From Ramlibacter alkalitolerans (GTDB lineage Bacteria > Pseudomonadota > Gammaproteobacteria > Burkholderiales > Burkholderiaceae_C): a DNA stretch of 64,000 nucleotides. Location: the NCBI RefSeq assembly GCF_016722765.1, contig NZ_JAEQND010000003.1, positions 186,001 through 250,000 of the forward strand, in the 5' to 3' direction. Below, piece by piece: positions 39,345-50,793 of the stretch (positions are counted from its first letter, which is position 1; each line of letters opens with the position of its first letter). The notes below the pieces were generated by a model. The model was given only the letters and a program-made list of their open reading frames with translations, searched no databases and was not told the DNA's origin. A program made the position numbers and the translations under genes.

Positions 39345-39495
39345 GGCCTGCGTCGTTTTCGACCGGCAATTCTGGATTCCGGCAGGCTCTGGCGGTGAAG
39401 GATGCACCGACCAAGCGACGTAGGCGGGAACCTACACACGGACCAGAAGGAAGTCGCCAGTCCCGCGTCAGTGGACTACCGACGCCGAGCTGGAT

Positions 39496-40201
39496 TCAGA
39501 CGCCGAGATAGTGCTCGAGCAATTGCGGCTGTGCGCGCAGTTCGGCCGAGGTGCCTTCGAAGACGACTTCGCCCTTGACGAGGATCACGTTGCGATCCGT
39601 GACCTGGGTCACCTGCTTCCACGCCTTGTCGACGATGACGCTGGAGATGCCGCTCGCGCGGATGAGGTCGCAGATGCGCCAGATGTCGCGCGCGATCAGC
39701 GGCGCGAGGCCCTCCGTGGCTTCATCGAGGATGAGCACGTCGGGATTGGTCATCAGCGCGCGGCCGATGGTGAGCATCTGCTGTTCGCCGCCGGACAGCT
39801 GTTGCCCGCCGTGGTTCAGCCGTTCCTTCAGGCGCGGGAAGGTGTCGAGCACGCGTTCGTAGGTCCAGTCGCGCTGGCCCTGCGTGCCCGGCCGCGCGGC
39901 CATGACGAGGTTTTCCTTGACGCTCAGGTTGCCGAAGATGCCCCGGCCCTCCGGCACGTAGGCGATGCCGAGTTGCGCCACCTCGTAGGGGGGCCGGCCG
40001 AGCATGTTGCGGCCCTTGACCTCCACGGCGCCGCCGCGCGGCGGCACGATGCCCATCAGCGACTTGAGCAAGGTGCTCTTGCCCATGCCGTTGCGGCCCA
40101 TCAGCCCGATCGTTTCGCCGCGCTCCACGTGGAAGTCGATGCCGCGCAGGATGTGGCTGGTGCCGTAGTAGGTGTGCACGCCGCGCGCAGAGATCAGGCG
40201 T

Positions 40202-40209
<8 letters not shown>
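39496..40209 (-). CDS. livF: Branched-chain/aromatic acid ABC transporter ATP-binding protein LivF
   Basis: A 237-residue ATPase: Walker A GRNGMGKST, signature LSGGEQQMLTIGRAL, Walker B DVLILDEAT. It powers an inner-membrane importer of the LivFGMH type. The position, directly following the permeases and near benzoate-CoA ligase, suggests import of benzoate or a related acid. It overlaps livG by 8 bases. Confidence 0.93.
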
Positions 40210-40952
<743 letters not shown>

Positions 40953-40963
<11 letters not shown>

Positions 40964-41993
40964 GCGCCGCCTCCCGTGCCGGCAAGGGCGGCGCTTCCTG
41001 GATCTGCGTGTCGCGCCGGCGCAGCGCGCGTTCGATCACGCCCAGCAGCCCGCGGGGCGCGAAGGTCACGACCAGCACGATGAACAGGCCCATCCAGAGC
41101 TGCCAGTGCTTGCCGGTGTCGAAGGCGCCGATCGCAGGCAGGTCCTTGAAGGCGTGCAGCAGGTATTCGAAGGCGAAGGCGCCGGCGATGGCGCCCGCGA
41201 AATTGCCCATGCCGCCGAGGATCACCATCATGATCGCGTGCGCGCTCATGTGGAAGCCCATGAGCTCCGGGTTGATGAAGCCGGTCTGCGCGCCCCACAG
41301 GTAGCCGGCGAGTCCGGCCAGTGCACCGGAGAGCGTGAAGGCGGCGAGCTTGTAGCCGAAGGTGCCGAAGCCCATCGCGCGCATGCGGTGCTCGTTGACG
41401 CGGATGCCGGCCAGTGCGCGGCCGAAAGGGCTGAACAGCAGCCGGCGCAGGAACAGGTAGACCAGCACCAGCACGGCGAGCGTGAAGTAGTAGAAGACGC
41501 GCTTGTCCTCGAGGTCGAACAGGCCGGCGTTCGGCTTGAAGTTGATGTAGACGCCGTCCGAGCCGCCCAGCACCTTGTTGTCGAAGAAGACGTAGAACAC
41601 CATCTGCGCGAACGCCATGGTGACCATGATGAAGTAGATGCCGCGGGTGCGCACGACGAAGAAGCCGATCACCAGGGCGGCCAGGCCGGCCGCCGCGACG
41701 GCCACCGGCAGCGTCCACCAGAGGCTCACGGCACCGTCCTGCGGCGTGAGGAAGGCGAGCGCGTAGCCGGCCATCCCGAAGTACGCCGCGTGCCCGAGCG
41801 AGACGAGGCCGGTCACCCCGAGCAGCAGGTCCAGGCTCATGGCGAAGATGGCCAGGATCATCATGCGCGCGACCATCTGCGTGTAGAACTCCGTGCCCAG
41901 GAAGGGGAACAGGAGCAGGACGGCGAGCCCCAGCACCAGCAGGGCCTGCAGGCCGCGGGGCAGGGTTTCGAGATTGGCTTTGAGTGTGCTCAC
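40953..41993 (-). CDS. livM: ABC transporter permease LivM
   Basis: A 346-residue membrane protein with about nine hydrophobic segments and the LivM signature (GLVSLGHAAYFGMAGYALA). The start is taken as GTG at 41993, overlapping the livH stop (GTGA), because the protein begins there in step with relatives and the longer open frame runs into livH. Confidence 0.92.
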
Positions 41994-42853
41994 TGCTTGA
42001 ACAGCCCTTCGGGTTTCCACAGCAGCACGGCCGCCATCAGCATGTAGACCAGCATGCCGGCCAGGTGCGGCAGCAGCACCTTGCCGAAGGTGTCGACCAG
42101 GCCCACGAGCAAGGCGGAAATGAGCGCGCCGCGCACCGAACCGATGCCACCGATCACCACCACCACGAAGCACATGATCAGCACCTGCGAACCCATGTTG
42201 GGATAGACGCTCGAGATCGGCGAGGCGATCATGCCGGCGATGCTGGCCAGGCCCACGCCGAGCGCGAACACCACGGCGTGGATCAGCTTCACGTTGATGC
42301 CGAGGGCTTCCGTCATCTGGTGGTTGAAGGCGCCGGCCCGGATCTTCATGCCCAGGCGCGTCTTCGAGATGAGGAAGTACAGCCCCAGCGCGAGCACCAC
42401 GCACACGCCGGAGATGAACAGGCGGTACATCGGGTAGGACAGGTTGTCCGTCAGCGGGATCGAGGCCGAGAGCACCTGCGGGATGGCGACGCCATGGACG
42501 TCATCGCCCCAGAGGATGGAGCGCGATTCCTCGAAGATGTAGATCAGGCCGAACGTGAGCAGCACCTGGTCGAGGTGGTCGCGGTGGTAGAAGTGGCGGA
42601 ACAGGAGGCGCTCCAGCACCAGCCCGAACAGCACCGACAAGGCCGTGCCCAGCAGGATGGCCACGGTGAGGCTGCCCGTCCTGGCGGCAAGCGACCACGC
42701 AAGGTAGGCCCCCAGCATGTAGAAGCTGCCGTGCGCGAGGTTCACGACGCCCATGATCCCGAAGATCAGCGTCAGGCCGGCAGCAAGCATGAACAGCAGC
42801 AGTCCGTACTGCACGCTGTTCAGGAGCTGGATGAGGAAGTTGGCGAAGTCCAT
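41990..42853 (-). CDS. livH: ABC transporter permease LivH
   Basis: A 287-residue membrane protein with about eight hydrophobic helices and the LivH pattern (NLAHGSFYMLGAYLAW near residue 38; GLASIAGMIASP in the second half). It forms the transmembrane channel with LivM. Between it and the binding-protein gene lies a palindromic repeat (42882-42974), which may lower transporter transcript levels relative to the binding protein. Confidence 0.93.
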   Translation of the reverse strand: MDFANFLIQLLNSVQYGLLLFMLAAGLTLIFGIMGVVNLAHGSFYMLGAYLAWSLAARTGSLTVAILLGTALSVLFGLVLERLLFRHFYHRDHLDQVLLTFGLIYIFEESRSILWGDDVHGVAIPQVLSASIPLTDNLSYPMYRLFISGVCVVLALGLYFLISKTRLGMKIRAGAFNHQMTEALGINVKLIHAVVFALGVGLASIAGMIASPISSVYPNMGSQVLIMCFVVVVIGGIGSVRGALISALLVGLVDTFGKVLLPHLAGMLVYMLMAAVLLWKPEGLFKQ

Positions 42854-42881
42854 GGGGGAAGCGGACGCGGGGGTTGCCTCT

Positions 42882-42974
42882 CGTAGGCTGGTGGTGGAGC
42901 GAAGCGAAACCCCAGCGATGCGCGAAGCGCTGGGGTGCCGGGCGCGCGTGGCGCGCCGTCACCGCCAGCCTACG
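42882..42974. repeat. Dispersed palindromic repeat, copy B
   Basis: Outer arms CGTAGGCTGG and CCAGCCTACG, inner arms ACCCCAGCG and CGCTGGGGT. It lies within the transporter operon between the binding protein and livH, both on the minus strand, so it will be transcribed as a large hairpin. Confidence 0.82.
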
Positions 42975-42992
42975 CGGCCCCGCCCTGGCGCA

Positions 42993-44183
42993 TCACGCCG
43001 CCAGCTTGCAACCCGCTCCCGAATCCGACAGCGCCTTTGCCGCCACGCCGATCACCTTGTTGTCGCCCTTTTCCACGCGGCGCAGGTAGATGTCCTGCAC
43101 CGGATTGTGCGACTTGCTCATGGTCCACTTGCCGCGCGGGCTGTCGATGGTCTGCGTCTCGAGCGCCTTGTACAGCGCCTGCTTGTTGGCGATGTCGCCC
43201 TTGATGGCGGTCATGCCCTGCGACAGCAGCACGCCGGTGTCGTAGCCCTGCACCGCATACACGTCCGGCTGGCTCTTGAAGGCCTTGGCGTAGTCGAGGC
43301 GGAACTGGCGGTTCTTCGGGATGTCCAGCGAATCCGCGTAGTGCATCGTCGTCATGATGCCCTCGGCCGCGGGGCCGGCCGCATCGAGCACGCCTTCGGT
43401 GAGGAAGCCCGAGCCCCACAGCGGGATCTTGTCCTTCAGGCCGGCTGCCGCGTAGTCCTTGATGAACTTGGCCGCGCCGCCGCCGGCGAAGAAGCAGGCC
43501 ACCGCATCCGGGCGCAGCGAAGCGATCTCGGTCAGCAGCGCCTGGAATTCGACGTTGGGGAAGGGCAGGCCCAGTTCCTTCACGATCGTGCCGCCGGCCT
43601 TGGTGTAGCTGTCGCGGAAGCCCTCGAAGGCTTCGTCGCCGGCGGCGTACTTCCACGTGATCCACACGGCCTTCTTCAGGCCCTTGTCGACCATCGGCTT
43701 GCCCAGCGCCAGCGTCGGCTGGCTGTTGGTGAAGGAGGTGCGGAAGACGTTGGGCGCGCACAGCGCGCGCGTGGCCGCATGCACGCCGGCGTTGGGGATC
43801 AGGCTCAGCACGCCGCTCTCGCGGGCCACGCGCTGTATGCCCATCTGCACGCCCGAGTGCACGGTGCCGATCAGCACGTCCACCTTGTCACGCTGGACCA
43901 GGCGGTTGGCGTTCTCCACGCCCTTGGACGGCTCCGATTCGTCGTCCACCTTGAACCATTCGATCTCGCGGCCGCCGAGCTTGCCGCCGCGTTCGCCGAT
44001 CGCCATGCGCACGCCGTTCTCGATCGCGACACCGAGCTGCGCATAGGTGCCGGTGTAGGGCAGCATGAAGCCCACGCGGATCTTGTTCGATTGCGCGCGC
44101 GCGATCTGCGGCAGCAGCAGGCCGGTGGAGGCCGCGCCGACAAGGGCGGCACCGCGGGAGAGCACGAGGCGGCGGGTCGTCAT
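42993..44183 (-). CDS. Periplasmic binding protein of the Liv-type importer (benzoate-associated)
   Basis: A 396-residue type I solute receptor. The N terminus MTTRRLVLSRGAALVGAAS...ARAQ is an export signal with twin Arg. The mature part begins KIRVGFMLPYTGTYAQLG, with VDVLIGTVHSGVQM and NAGVHAATRALCAPN. Start at 44183 follows AAGGAG by 5 bases. It is the first gene of the transporter set, and benzoate-CoA ligase is upstream on the same strand. An aromatic acid ligand is inferred from context; family members also bind branched-chain amino acids. Confidence 0.9.
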   Translation of the reverse strand: MTTRRLVLSRGAALVGAASTGLLLPQIARAQSNKIRVGFMLPYTGTYAQLGVAIENGVRMAIGERGGKLGGREIEWFKVDDESEPSKGVENANRLVQRDKVDVLIGTVHSGVQMGIQRVARESGVLSLIPNAGVHAATRALCAPNVFRTSFTNSQPTLALGKPMVDKGLKKAVWITWKYAAGDEAFEGFRDSYTKAGGTIVKELGLPFPNVEFQALLTEIASLRPDAVACFFAGGGAAKFIKDYAAAGLKDKIPLWGSGFLTEGVLDAAGPAAEGIMTTMHYADSLDIPKNRQFRLDYAKAFKSQPDVYAVQGYDTGVLLSQGMTAIKGDIANKQALYKALETQTIDSPRGKWTMSKSHNPVQDIYLRRVEKGDNKVIGVAAKALSDSGAGCKLAA

Positions 44184-44265
44184 GAAAGCTCCTTCGTTCG
44201 AATCGGCGCGCAAGGGACAGAAAGCGCCGGGATGTCTGTTTCGTTGCAGCCGAAATTGTCAGCGC

Positions 44266-44287
44266 ATGTGGCACGCACGCGCCACAT
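44266..44287. other. Inverted repeat between benzoate-CoA ligase and the transporter genes
   Basis: ATGTGGC (44266-44272) / GCCACAT (44281-44287) with an 8-base GC-rich loop. There is no T-tract, so it may be an attenuator, an operator or an mRNA stabiliser rather than a classic terminator. Confidence 0.45.
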
Positions 44288-44296
44288 GGCTTTCCC

Positions 44297-45871
44297 TCAC
44301 GCGTGCGCCTGCGCGCGCAACTTGAAGCGCTGGATCTTGCCGGTTGCCGTCTTCGGCAGCTCGGGAACGAAGGCGATCCAGCGCGGGTACTTGTAGGGTG
44401 CGAGCCGCGACTTGACGTGCGACTGCAGGTCCTCCGCCGAGGCCTGCCTTCCCTGCTTGAGGACGACGTAGGCCTTCGGTTTGACGAGGCCGTCCTGGTC
44501 GGCCACGCCGATCACCGCCGCCTCGAGGATCGCATCGTGCGTCGCAAGGCAGGCCTCGACCTCGAACGGCGACACGTAGATGCCGCCGACCTTGAGCATG
44601 TCGTCGCTGCGGCCGCCGTAGGTGTAGTAGCCGTCGGCATCGCACGTGTACTTGTCGCCGCTGCGCGTCCACTCGCCGGCGAAGGTGCTCTTGGTCTTCG
44701 CGCGGTTGTTCCAGTACATGAGCGCGGCGCTCGGGCCGCTGATCTGCAGTTCGCCGATCTCGCCGGGCCCGCACTCGCGGCCATCGTCGCCGACGATGCG
44801 CAGTTCGTAGCCGGGAACCGGCTGGCCGGTGGTGCCGTAGCGCACCTTGCCGGGACGGTTCGACAGGAAGATGTGCAGCATCTCGGTGGAGCCGATGCCG
44901 TCGAGGATCTCGACGCCGTACTCGCGCGTCCAGCGCTCGCCGATGTCGGCGGGCAGGGCCTCGCCGGCGCTGGTGCACACGCGCATCTTCAGCTCGGAGC
45001 GCTTCGGCCGCTCGGCGTCCGCCAGCAGCGCCGCATACAGCGTCGGCACGCCGCAGAAGATCGTCGGCTGGAATTTCCTCAGCACGCCGAAGACTTCGGC
45101 GGGCGTCGGCCGCGCGGCAAGCAGCACCGTCGTCGCGCCGACGCTCATGGGGAAGGTGAGCGCGTTGCCGAGGCCATAGGCGAAGAACAGCTTGGCCGCC
45201 GAATACACGACGTCGTTTTCGCGGATGCCGAGGATCGCCCGGCCATAGAGTTCGGCCGTCTGGACCAGGTGACTGTGCAGGTGCACCGTGCCCTTGGGCG
45301 TGCCCGTGGAGCCGCTCGAATAGAGCCAGAAGCAGGCGTCGTCGCTGCAGGTGCCGGCCACCTGGGCATCCGGCTTGCCGGAAGCGATCATGTGGGCCAC
45401 CGAATGCTCGCCCGTTTCGCCGGCGATCACCATGTGCTCGAGGGTCGAGATCTTGCCGATCAGCGGCTCGAAGGTGGGCAGCAGCGGCTTGGAGACGAAC
45501 AGCACCTGCGCGCGCGAATCGCGCAGCATGAAGTCGAAATCCCTGGTGGTGAGCAGCGTGTTGGCCGCGATCGGAACCACGCCCGCGAGGATGCTGCCCA
45601 GGAAGACGACCGGCCACTCCAGCGTGTCCAGCATCGCGATCATCACCCGGGTTTCCGGTGCGATCCCGCGCTGGCGCAGCGCGTTGGCGAAGCGGTGTGC
45701 CTGCTCCGCGAGTTCGCCGTACGTGAGTTGCGCGCCGGTCGCGGCGTCGACGTAGGCGACCTTGTCGGGTCGGGCGGCGTTGCGCGCCAGCAGGTCGTGC
45801 GCCGCGTTGTAGTCGCGCGGGATTTCCACGCGTGGCGGCGTGGTGCTGTGGTCGGCGTGGCTCAGGTGCAT
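44297..45871 (-). CDS. bclA: Benzoate-CoA ligase
   Basis: A 524-residue ANL-superfamily ligase that makes benzoyl-CoA from benzoate, ATP and CoA. AMP-binding motif WLYSSGSTGTPKGTVH near residue 180, the STEMLHIFLSN region, and the C-terminal catalytic lysine in ELPKTATGKIQRFKL. Start at 45871 is preceded by AGGAG 6 bases away. The length and the neighbouring boxB/boxC and importer support benzoate rather than a fatty acid as substrate. Confidence 0.92.
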   Translation of the reverse strand: MHLSHADHSTTPPRVEIPRDYNAAHDLLARNAARPDKVAYVDAATGAQLTYGELAEQAHRFANALRQRGIAPETRVMIAMLDTLEWPVVFLGSILAGVVPIAANTLLTTRDFDFMLRDSRAQVLFVSKPLLPTFEPLIGKISTLEHMVIAGETGEHSVAHMIASGKPDAQVAGTCSDDACFWLYSSGSTGTPKGTVHLHSHLVQTAELYGRAILGIRENDVVYSAAKLFFAYGLGNALTFPMSVGATTVLLAARPTPAEVFGVLRKFQPTIFCGVPTLYAALLADAERPKRSELKMRVCTSAGEALPADIGERWTREYGVEILDGIGSTEMLHIFLSNRPGKVRYGTTGQPVPGYELRIVGDDGRECGPGEIGELQISGPSAALMYWNNRAKTKSTFAGEWTRSGDKYTCDADGYYTYGGRSDDMLKVGGIYVSPFEVEACLATHDAILEAAVIGVADQDGLVKPKAYVVLKQGRQASAEDLQSHVKSRLAPYKYPRWIAFVPELPKTATGKIQRFKLRAQAHA

Positions 45872-45940
45872 GCTTGTCTCCTGTTGCGCCCGGTGTCTCC
45901 CGGGTCGTCTGCTCCCATGGGCTGGGATCGCTGCAGGCGA

Positions 45941-45988
45941 CACCAGCCTCGTCACGCCGGGATTCGCTCCGCGAAGCCCAGCCTACGC
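45941..45988. repeat. Degenerate copy of the dispersed palindromic repeat (copy D)
   Basis: Contains CACCAGCCTC and CGCTCCGCGAAGCCCAGCCTACG, variants of the right-hand arms of copies A and B. The left arm is poorly kept. It lies between bclA and the flavodoxin gene. Confidence 0.5.
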
Positions 45989-45992
45989 CGCT

Positions 45993-46466
45993 TCAGGCCG
46001 CCACTCTTTGCGTTGCCGCAATGGCTTCCTTCAGCCACTCGCGGCACCACACCGTCGCGAGTTCCTCCGGCATCGTGCCCGCGCTCGCGTCGTGGCACCA
46101 CACCTCGCCGATGCGCTGGGCCCCGAGGCCCTGCAGACGCTCGTCGAACTTCTTGCCGCCGAAGCAGAAGGTCTGCCCGTAGGTACGATCGCCCAGCGCG
46201 ATCACCCCATACCGGACCTGCCCCAGGAACTTCGGCTTGCTGTCCAGCGATTCGTACAAGACCCGGGCGTTGTCCGGGACATCGCCCGAACCGTAGGTGG
46301 ACGTGCAGATGAGATATACCGCATCTTCATCGAAGGCGTCAATTTCCAGCCCGTCCATGAGGGCAATCTCGATCTCGTCCACGAGGTCGGCGCAGTCCAT
46401 CTGGATGGCCTGGGCCACGTAATCGGCCGTGCTGGTCATGGTGCCGACGAGGATCTTGAGCTTCAT
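45993..46466 (-). CDS. Flavodoxin-domain protein in the benzoate cluster
   Basis: A 157-residue flavodoxin (MioC-like). FMN phosphate loop VGTMTSTADYVA at residues 7-18, aromatic loops STYGSGDVPDN and ALGDRTYGQTFCFG. It probably carries electrons in the cytoplasm. It is divergent from boxR and upstream of bclA, so it shares the BoxR-type control region. A redox role in benzoyl-CoA epoxidation is possible because boxA is missing here, but this is inference. Confidence 0.85.
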   Translation of the reverse strand: MKLKILVGTMTSTADYVAQAIQMDCADLVDEIEIALMDGLEIDAFDEDAVYLICTSTYGSGDVPDNARVLYESLDSKPKFLGQVRYGVIALGDRTYGQTFCFGGKKFDERLQGLGAQRIGEVWCHDASAGTMPEELATVWCREWLKEAIAATQRVAA

Positions 46467-46497
46467 GCGGGCTCCGGTTTTGAGTGCAGTAAATTGC

Positions 46498-46525
46498 TTG
46501 ACAGCAGGATCACTGGAAGTATACT
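46498..46525 (+). promoter_or_regulatory. Sigma-70 promoter of boxR with TGCA elements
   Basis: TTGACA (46498-46503) and TATACT (46520-46525) with a 16-base spacer, giving a start site near 46532. TGCA tetramers lie at both sides, within AGTGCAGTAAATTGC upstream and ACTGCAATC overlapping the -10. TGCA cores are known in operators of BzdR/BoxR-type regulators, so autoregulation is likely. Confidence 0.72.
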
Positions 46526-46573
46526 GCAATCTTGATCCAGAGCAAAGACCCTGCAGAAAAGGCTGCACTGCCC

Positions 46574-47491
46574 ATGACCGAGATCGAACCCCGCGCCACC
46601 CTGGCGGAGCTCGGCGCCCGCGTCCGGGGCTGGCGGGCGCGCCGCGGCATGACGCGCAAGCAGCTCGCCACCGATTCCGGCCTGTCGGAGCGCTTCCTGG
46701 CCGATGTCGAAAGCGGCAAGGGCAACGTTTCGATCAACTCGCTGGAGGCTGCGGCCCGCGCATTGAACCTCACGATCCTCGACCTGCTGCAGGACGCGCC
46801 GCGTCCCGCCATGGCGCGGGTGCAGTCGCTGCTGACCCGCCTGGACGAGCATCAACTGGACCAGGCCTATGCGCTGCTGGCATCGTCCTTCGGCCTGGCC
46901 GATGCGCACGGGCGCGAGCAGCGCATCGCGCTGGTGGGGCTGCGCGGCGCCGGCAAGACCACGCTGGGCGCGCAACTGGCGCAGCAGCGCGGCGTCCCCT
47001 TCGTCGAACTCGATCGCGAGATCGAGCGCGAGGCCGGCACCAGCATGGCCGAGATCCTGCTGCTGCATGGCCAGGCCGGCTACCGCCGCTACGAGCGCCG
47101 CGCGCTGCTGCGCATCGCCGAGGAGCACGCCGAGGGCGTGGTGATGACCACCGGCGGCAGCATCGTCAGCGAGCGCGAAACCTTCGACCTGCTGCAAAGC
47201 CACTTCTACTGCGTCTGGGTGAAGGCGAGCCCCGAGGAGCACATGGGCCGCGTCGTCGCCCAGGGCGACATGCGTCCCTTCAAGGCGGCGCGCGGCGAGG
47301 AAGGCGAGGTCTCGCGCACCGCCATGCACGAGGCGCTGGAGGACCTGCGCCGCATCCTCGCCAGCCGCGAACCCCTCTATGCGCGCGCCGATGCCGTGGT
47401 CGACACGGCGGCGCGCACCGTCAAGCAATCCCTGAGGGACCTGGAGCGCGCCGTGCCCTCCGGCCAGCCCACGACCCTGGAGACCCGATGA
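46574..47491 (+). CDS. boxR: Benzoyl-CoA-responsive regulator BoxR (HTH plus shikimate-kinase-like domain)
   Basis: A 305-residue regulator. Residues 14-68 are an XRE-type HTH (MTRKQLATDSGLSERFLADVESGKGNVS). From about residue 115 follows a shikimate-kinase-like domain with an intact P-loop (GLRGAGKTT). This layout is that of BzdR/BoxR proteins, in which the kinase-like domain senses benzoyl-CoA and relieves repression. Start at 46574; a TTG at 46532 would coincide with the likely transcript start. It overlaps boxC by 4 bases (ATGA), so the regulator is made with the pathway it controls. Confidence 0.93.
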   Translation: MTEIEPRATLAELGARVRGWRARRGMTRKQLATDSGLSERFLADVESGKGNVSINSLEAAARALNLTILDLLQDAPRPAMARVQSLLTRLDEHQLDQAYALLASSFGLADAHGREQRIALVGLRGAGKTTLGAQLAQQRGVPFVELDREIEREAGTSMAEILLLHGQAGYRRYERRALLRIAEEHAEGVVMTTGGSIVSERETFDLLQSHFYCVWVKASPEEHMGRVVAQGDMRPFKAARGEEGEVSRTAMHEALEDLRRILASREPLYARADAVVDTAARTVKQSLRDLERAVPSGQPTTLETR

Positions 47492-49191
47492 ACGCCATGA
47501 CCGAACCGCTGCTGTTCAAGCAGGTGCTGGCCGGCGAGGAACGCGAGCTGGTGAGCTTCGCCACGCATCCCTCGCGCTACCGCCACTGGAAGCTGTCCGT
47601 GGAGGGCGACGTCGCGCACCTGAAGCTGGACATCGACGAGGACGGCGGCATCAAGCCCGGCTACAAGCTCAAGCTCAATAGCTACGACCTCGGCGTCGAC
47701 ATCGAACTGCACGATGCGCTGAACCGCATCCGCTTCGAGCATCCGGCGGTGAAGGTCGTGGTGTTCGAAAGCGGCAAGGACCGCATCTGGTGCTCGGGCG
47801 CCAACATCTACATGCTGGGCCTGTCCACGCACGCCTGGAAGGTGAACTTCTGCAAGTTCACCAACGAGACGCGCAACGGGCTGGAAGACTCCTCGCGCAA
47901 CGAGGGCCTCAAGTCCATCGCCGCGGTCACGGGCGCCTGCGCCGGTGGCGGCTACGAGCTGGCGCTGGCCTGCGACCGCATCGTGATGGTCGACGACCGC
48001 TCTTCCACGGTGAGCCTGCCGGAAGTGCCGCTGCTCGGCGTGCTGCCCGGCACCGGCGGCCTCACGCGCGTGACGGACAAGCGCAAGGTGCGCCGCGACC
48101 TGGCGGACATCTTCTGCACCACCAGCGAGGGCGTGCGCGCCGATCGCGCCAGGGCCTGGAAGCTGATCGACGACCACGCCAAGCCGCAGCAGTTCGGCGC
48201 GCTGGTGGACAAGGAAGTCGCCGCGCTGCGCGGGCAGTCGGACCGCAAGGGGCCGGAGCAGGGCATCACGCTCACGCCGGTGAAGGCGGCGATCGACGAT
48301 GCCGGCTACCACTACGAAGTGGTGGACGTCCAGGTCGACCGTGCGACGCGTACCGCGACGCTGACGGTGCATGCACCCGCCGCCGCCATCGCGTCCACGC
48401 CCGAGGCCATCCTTGCCGCGGGTGTGAACTGGTGGCCGCTGCAGCTGGCGCGCGAACTCGACGACGCCATCCTGAACCTGCGCACCAACGAACTCGAAAT
48501 CGGCACCTGGGTGCTGCAGACGCGCGGCGACGCGCAGCGCGTCGCGCACGCCGCCGCCGTGCTGGAGCAGCACAAGGCGCACTGGCTGGTGCGCGAGACC
48601 CTCGGTGCGCTGCGCCGCACGCTGGCCCGCCTGGACGTGACCAGCCGCTCGCTGATCGCGCTGGTGGACCAGGGCTCCTGCTTCACCGGAACGCTGTACG
48701 AGCTCGCGCTCGCCTGCGACCGCATCTACATGCTGGACCTGCCGGATGCACCGGACGCCGCGCCGACGCTGCAGCTGACGCAAGCCAACTTCGGCCGCTA
48801 TCCCGAGGTGAACGGCCTGACGCGCCTGCAGACGCGCTTCCACGAGGATGCGGCCACCCTGCAACAGCTCGCCGGCGTGAAGGACAGTGCCCTGCGCGCC
48901 GCCCAGGCACTGGAACTCGGCCTGGTCACGCTCGCGCCCGACGACATCGACTGGGACGACGAGATCCGCCTGATGCTGGAAGAGCGCGCGTCGCTCTCGC
49001 CCGACGCCCTGACCGGCATGGAAGCCTCGCTGCGCTTCCCCGGCCGGGAGACGATGGAAACCCGCGTGTTCGGGCGCCTCTCGGCCTGGCAGAACTGGAT
49101 CTTCATCCGGCCGAACGCCGTGGGCGAGGACGGTGCGCTGAAGCTGTTCGGCACCGGAAGGAAGGCGAGATTCGACTGGAAGCGTATCTAG
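47488..49191 (+). CDS. boxC: 2,3-epoxybenzoyl-CoA dihydrolase
   Basis: A 567-residue crotonase-superfamily enzyme of the aerobic box pathway. It opens the 2,3-epoxybenzoyl-CoA ring with two waters to a dialdehyde acid plus formate. Crotonase-like segments are seen twice: SGANIYMLG with AVTGACAGGGYELALACDRI, and ALVDQGSCFTGTLYELALACDRI. The length matches the family (about 550). It is translated directly behind boxR and is followed, after a 140-base repeat-filled spacer, by boxB. Confidence 0.95.
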   Translation: MNAMTEPLLFKQVLAGEERELVSFATHPSRYRHWKLSVEGDVAHLKLDIDEDGGIKPGYKLKLNSYDLGVDIELHDALNRIRFEHPAVKVVVFESGKDRIWCSGANIYMLGLSTHAWKVNFCKFTNETRNGLEDSSRNEGLKSIAAVTGACAGGGYELALACDRIVMVDDRSSTVSLPEVPLLGVLPGTGGLTRVTDKRKVRRDLADIFCTTSEGVRADRARAWKLIDDHAKPQQFGALVDKEVAALRGQSDRKGPEQGITLTPVKAAIDDAGYHYEVVDVQVDRATRTATLTVHAPAAAIASTPEAILAAGVNWWPLQLARELDDAILNLRTNELEIGTWVLQTRGDAQRVAHAAAVLEQHKAHWLVRETLGALRRTLARLDVTSRSLIALVDQGSCFTGTLYELALACDRIYMLDLPDAPDAAPTLQLTQANFGRYPEVNGLTRLQTRFHEDAATLQQLAGVKDSALRAAQALELGLVTLAPDDIDWDDEIRLMLEERASLSPDALTGMEASLRFPGRETMETRVFGRLSAWQNWIFIRPNAVGEDGALKLFGTGRKARFDWKRI

Positions 49192-49202
49192 CGGCGGCGC
49201 AG

Positions 49203-49314
49203 TGCTGGGGTTCGGCCCTTCGGGCGCTCACCACCAGCCTACGAAATCGGCGACAACCCGCGACAACCCATTTGTACGCTGGCGGTGAGCCGCGAAGCGC
49301 GAACCCCAGCGATG
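49203..49314. repeat. Dispersed palindromic repeat, copy C (two half-copies)
   Basis: Half 1 at 49203-49243 reads GTGCTGGGGTT...CACCACCAGCCTACG. Half 2 at 49274-49313 reads GTACGCTGGCGGTGAGC...AACCCCAGCG. The halves are inverted relative to each other and lie between boxC and boxB, within one transcription unit. Confidence 0.75.
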
Positions 49315-49331
49315 AAAAAAACGGAGACTCC

Positions 49332-50756
<1,425 letters not shown>

Positions 50757-50762
50757 CCGTCA

Positions 50763-50780
50763 CCCCCGCGAAGGCGGGGG
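50763..50780. terminator. GC hairpin between boxB and the chemoreceptor gene
   Basis: Stem CCCCCGC (50763-50769) / GCGGGGG (50774-50780) with a 4-base loop. It lies between convergent genes and could end both transcripts, though no T-tract follows. It shares its core with the repeat at 23542-23634. Confidence 0.5.
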
Positions 50781-50793
50781 CCCATCGCCTCCC

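Noticed and set aside
42993..44183. Naming the importer as a branched-chain amino acid transporter
   Set aside because: The family fits, but its place between boxB/boxC/ligase genes favours an aromatic acid, so the ligand is left open.
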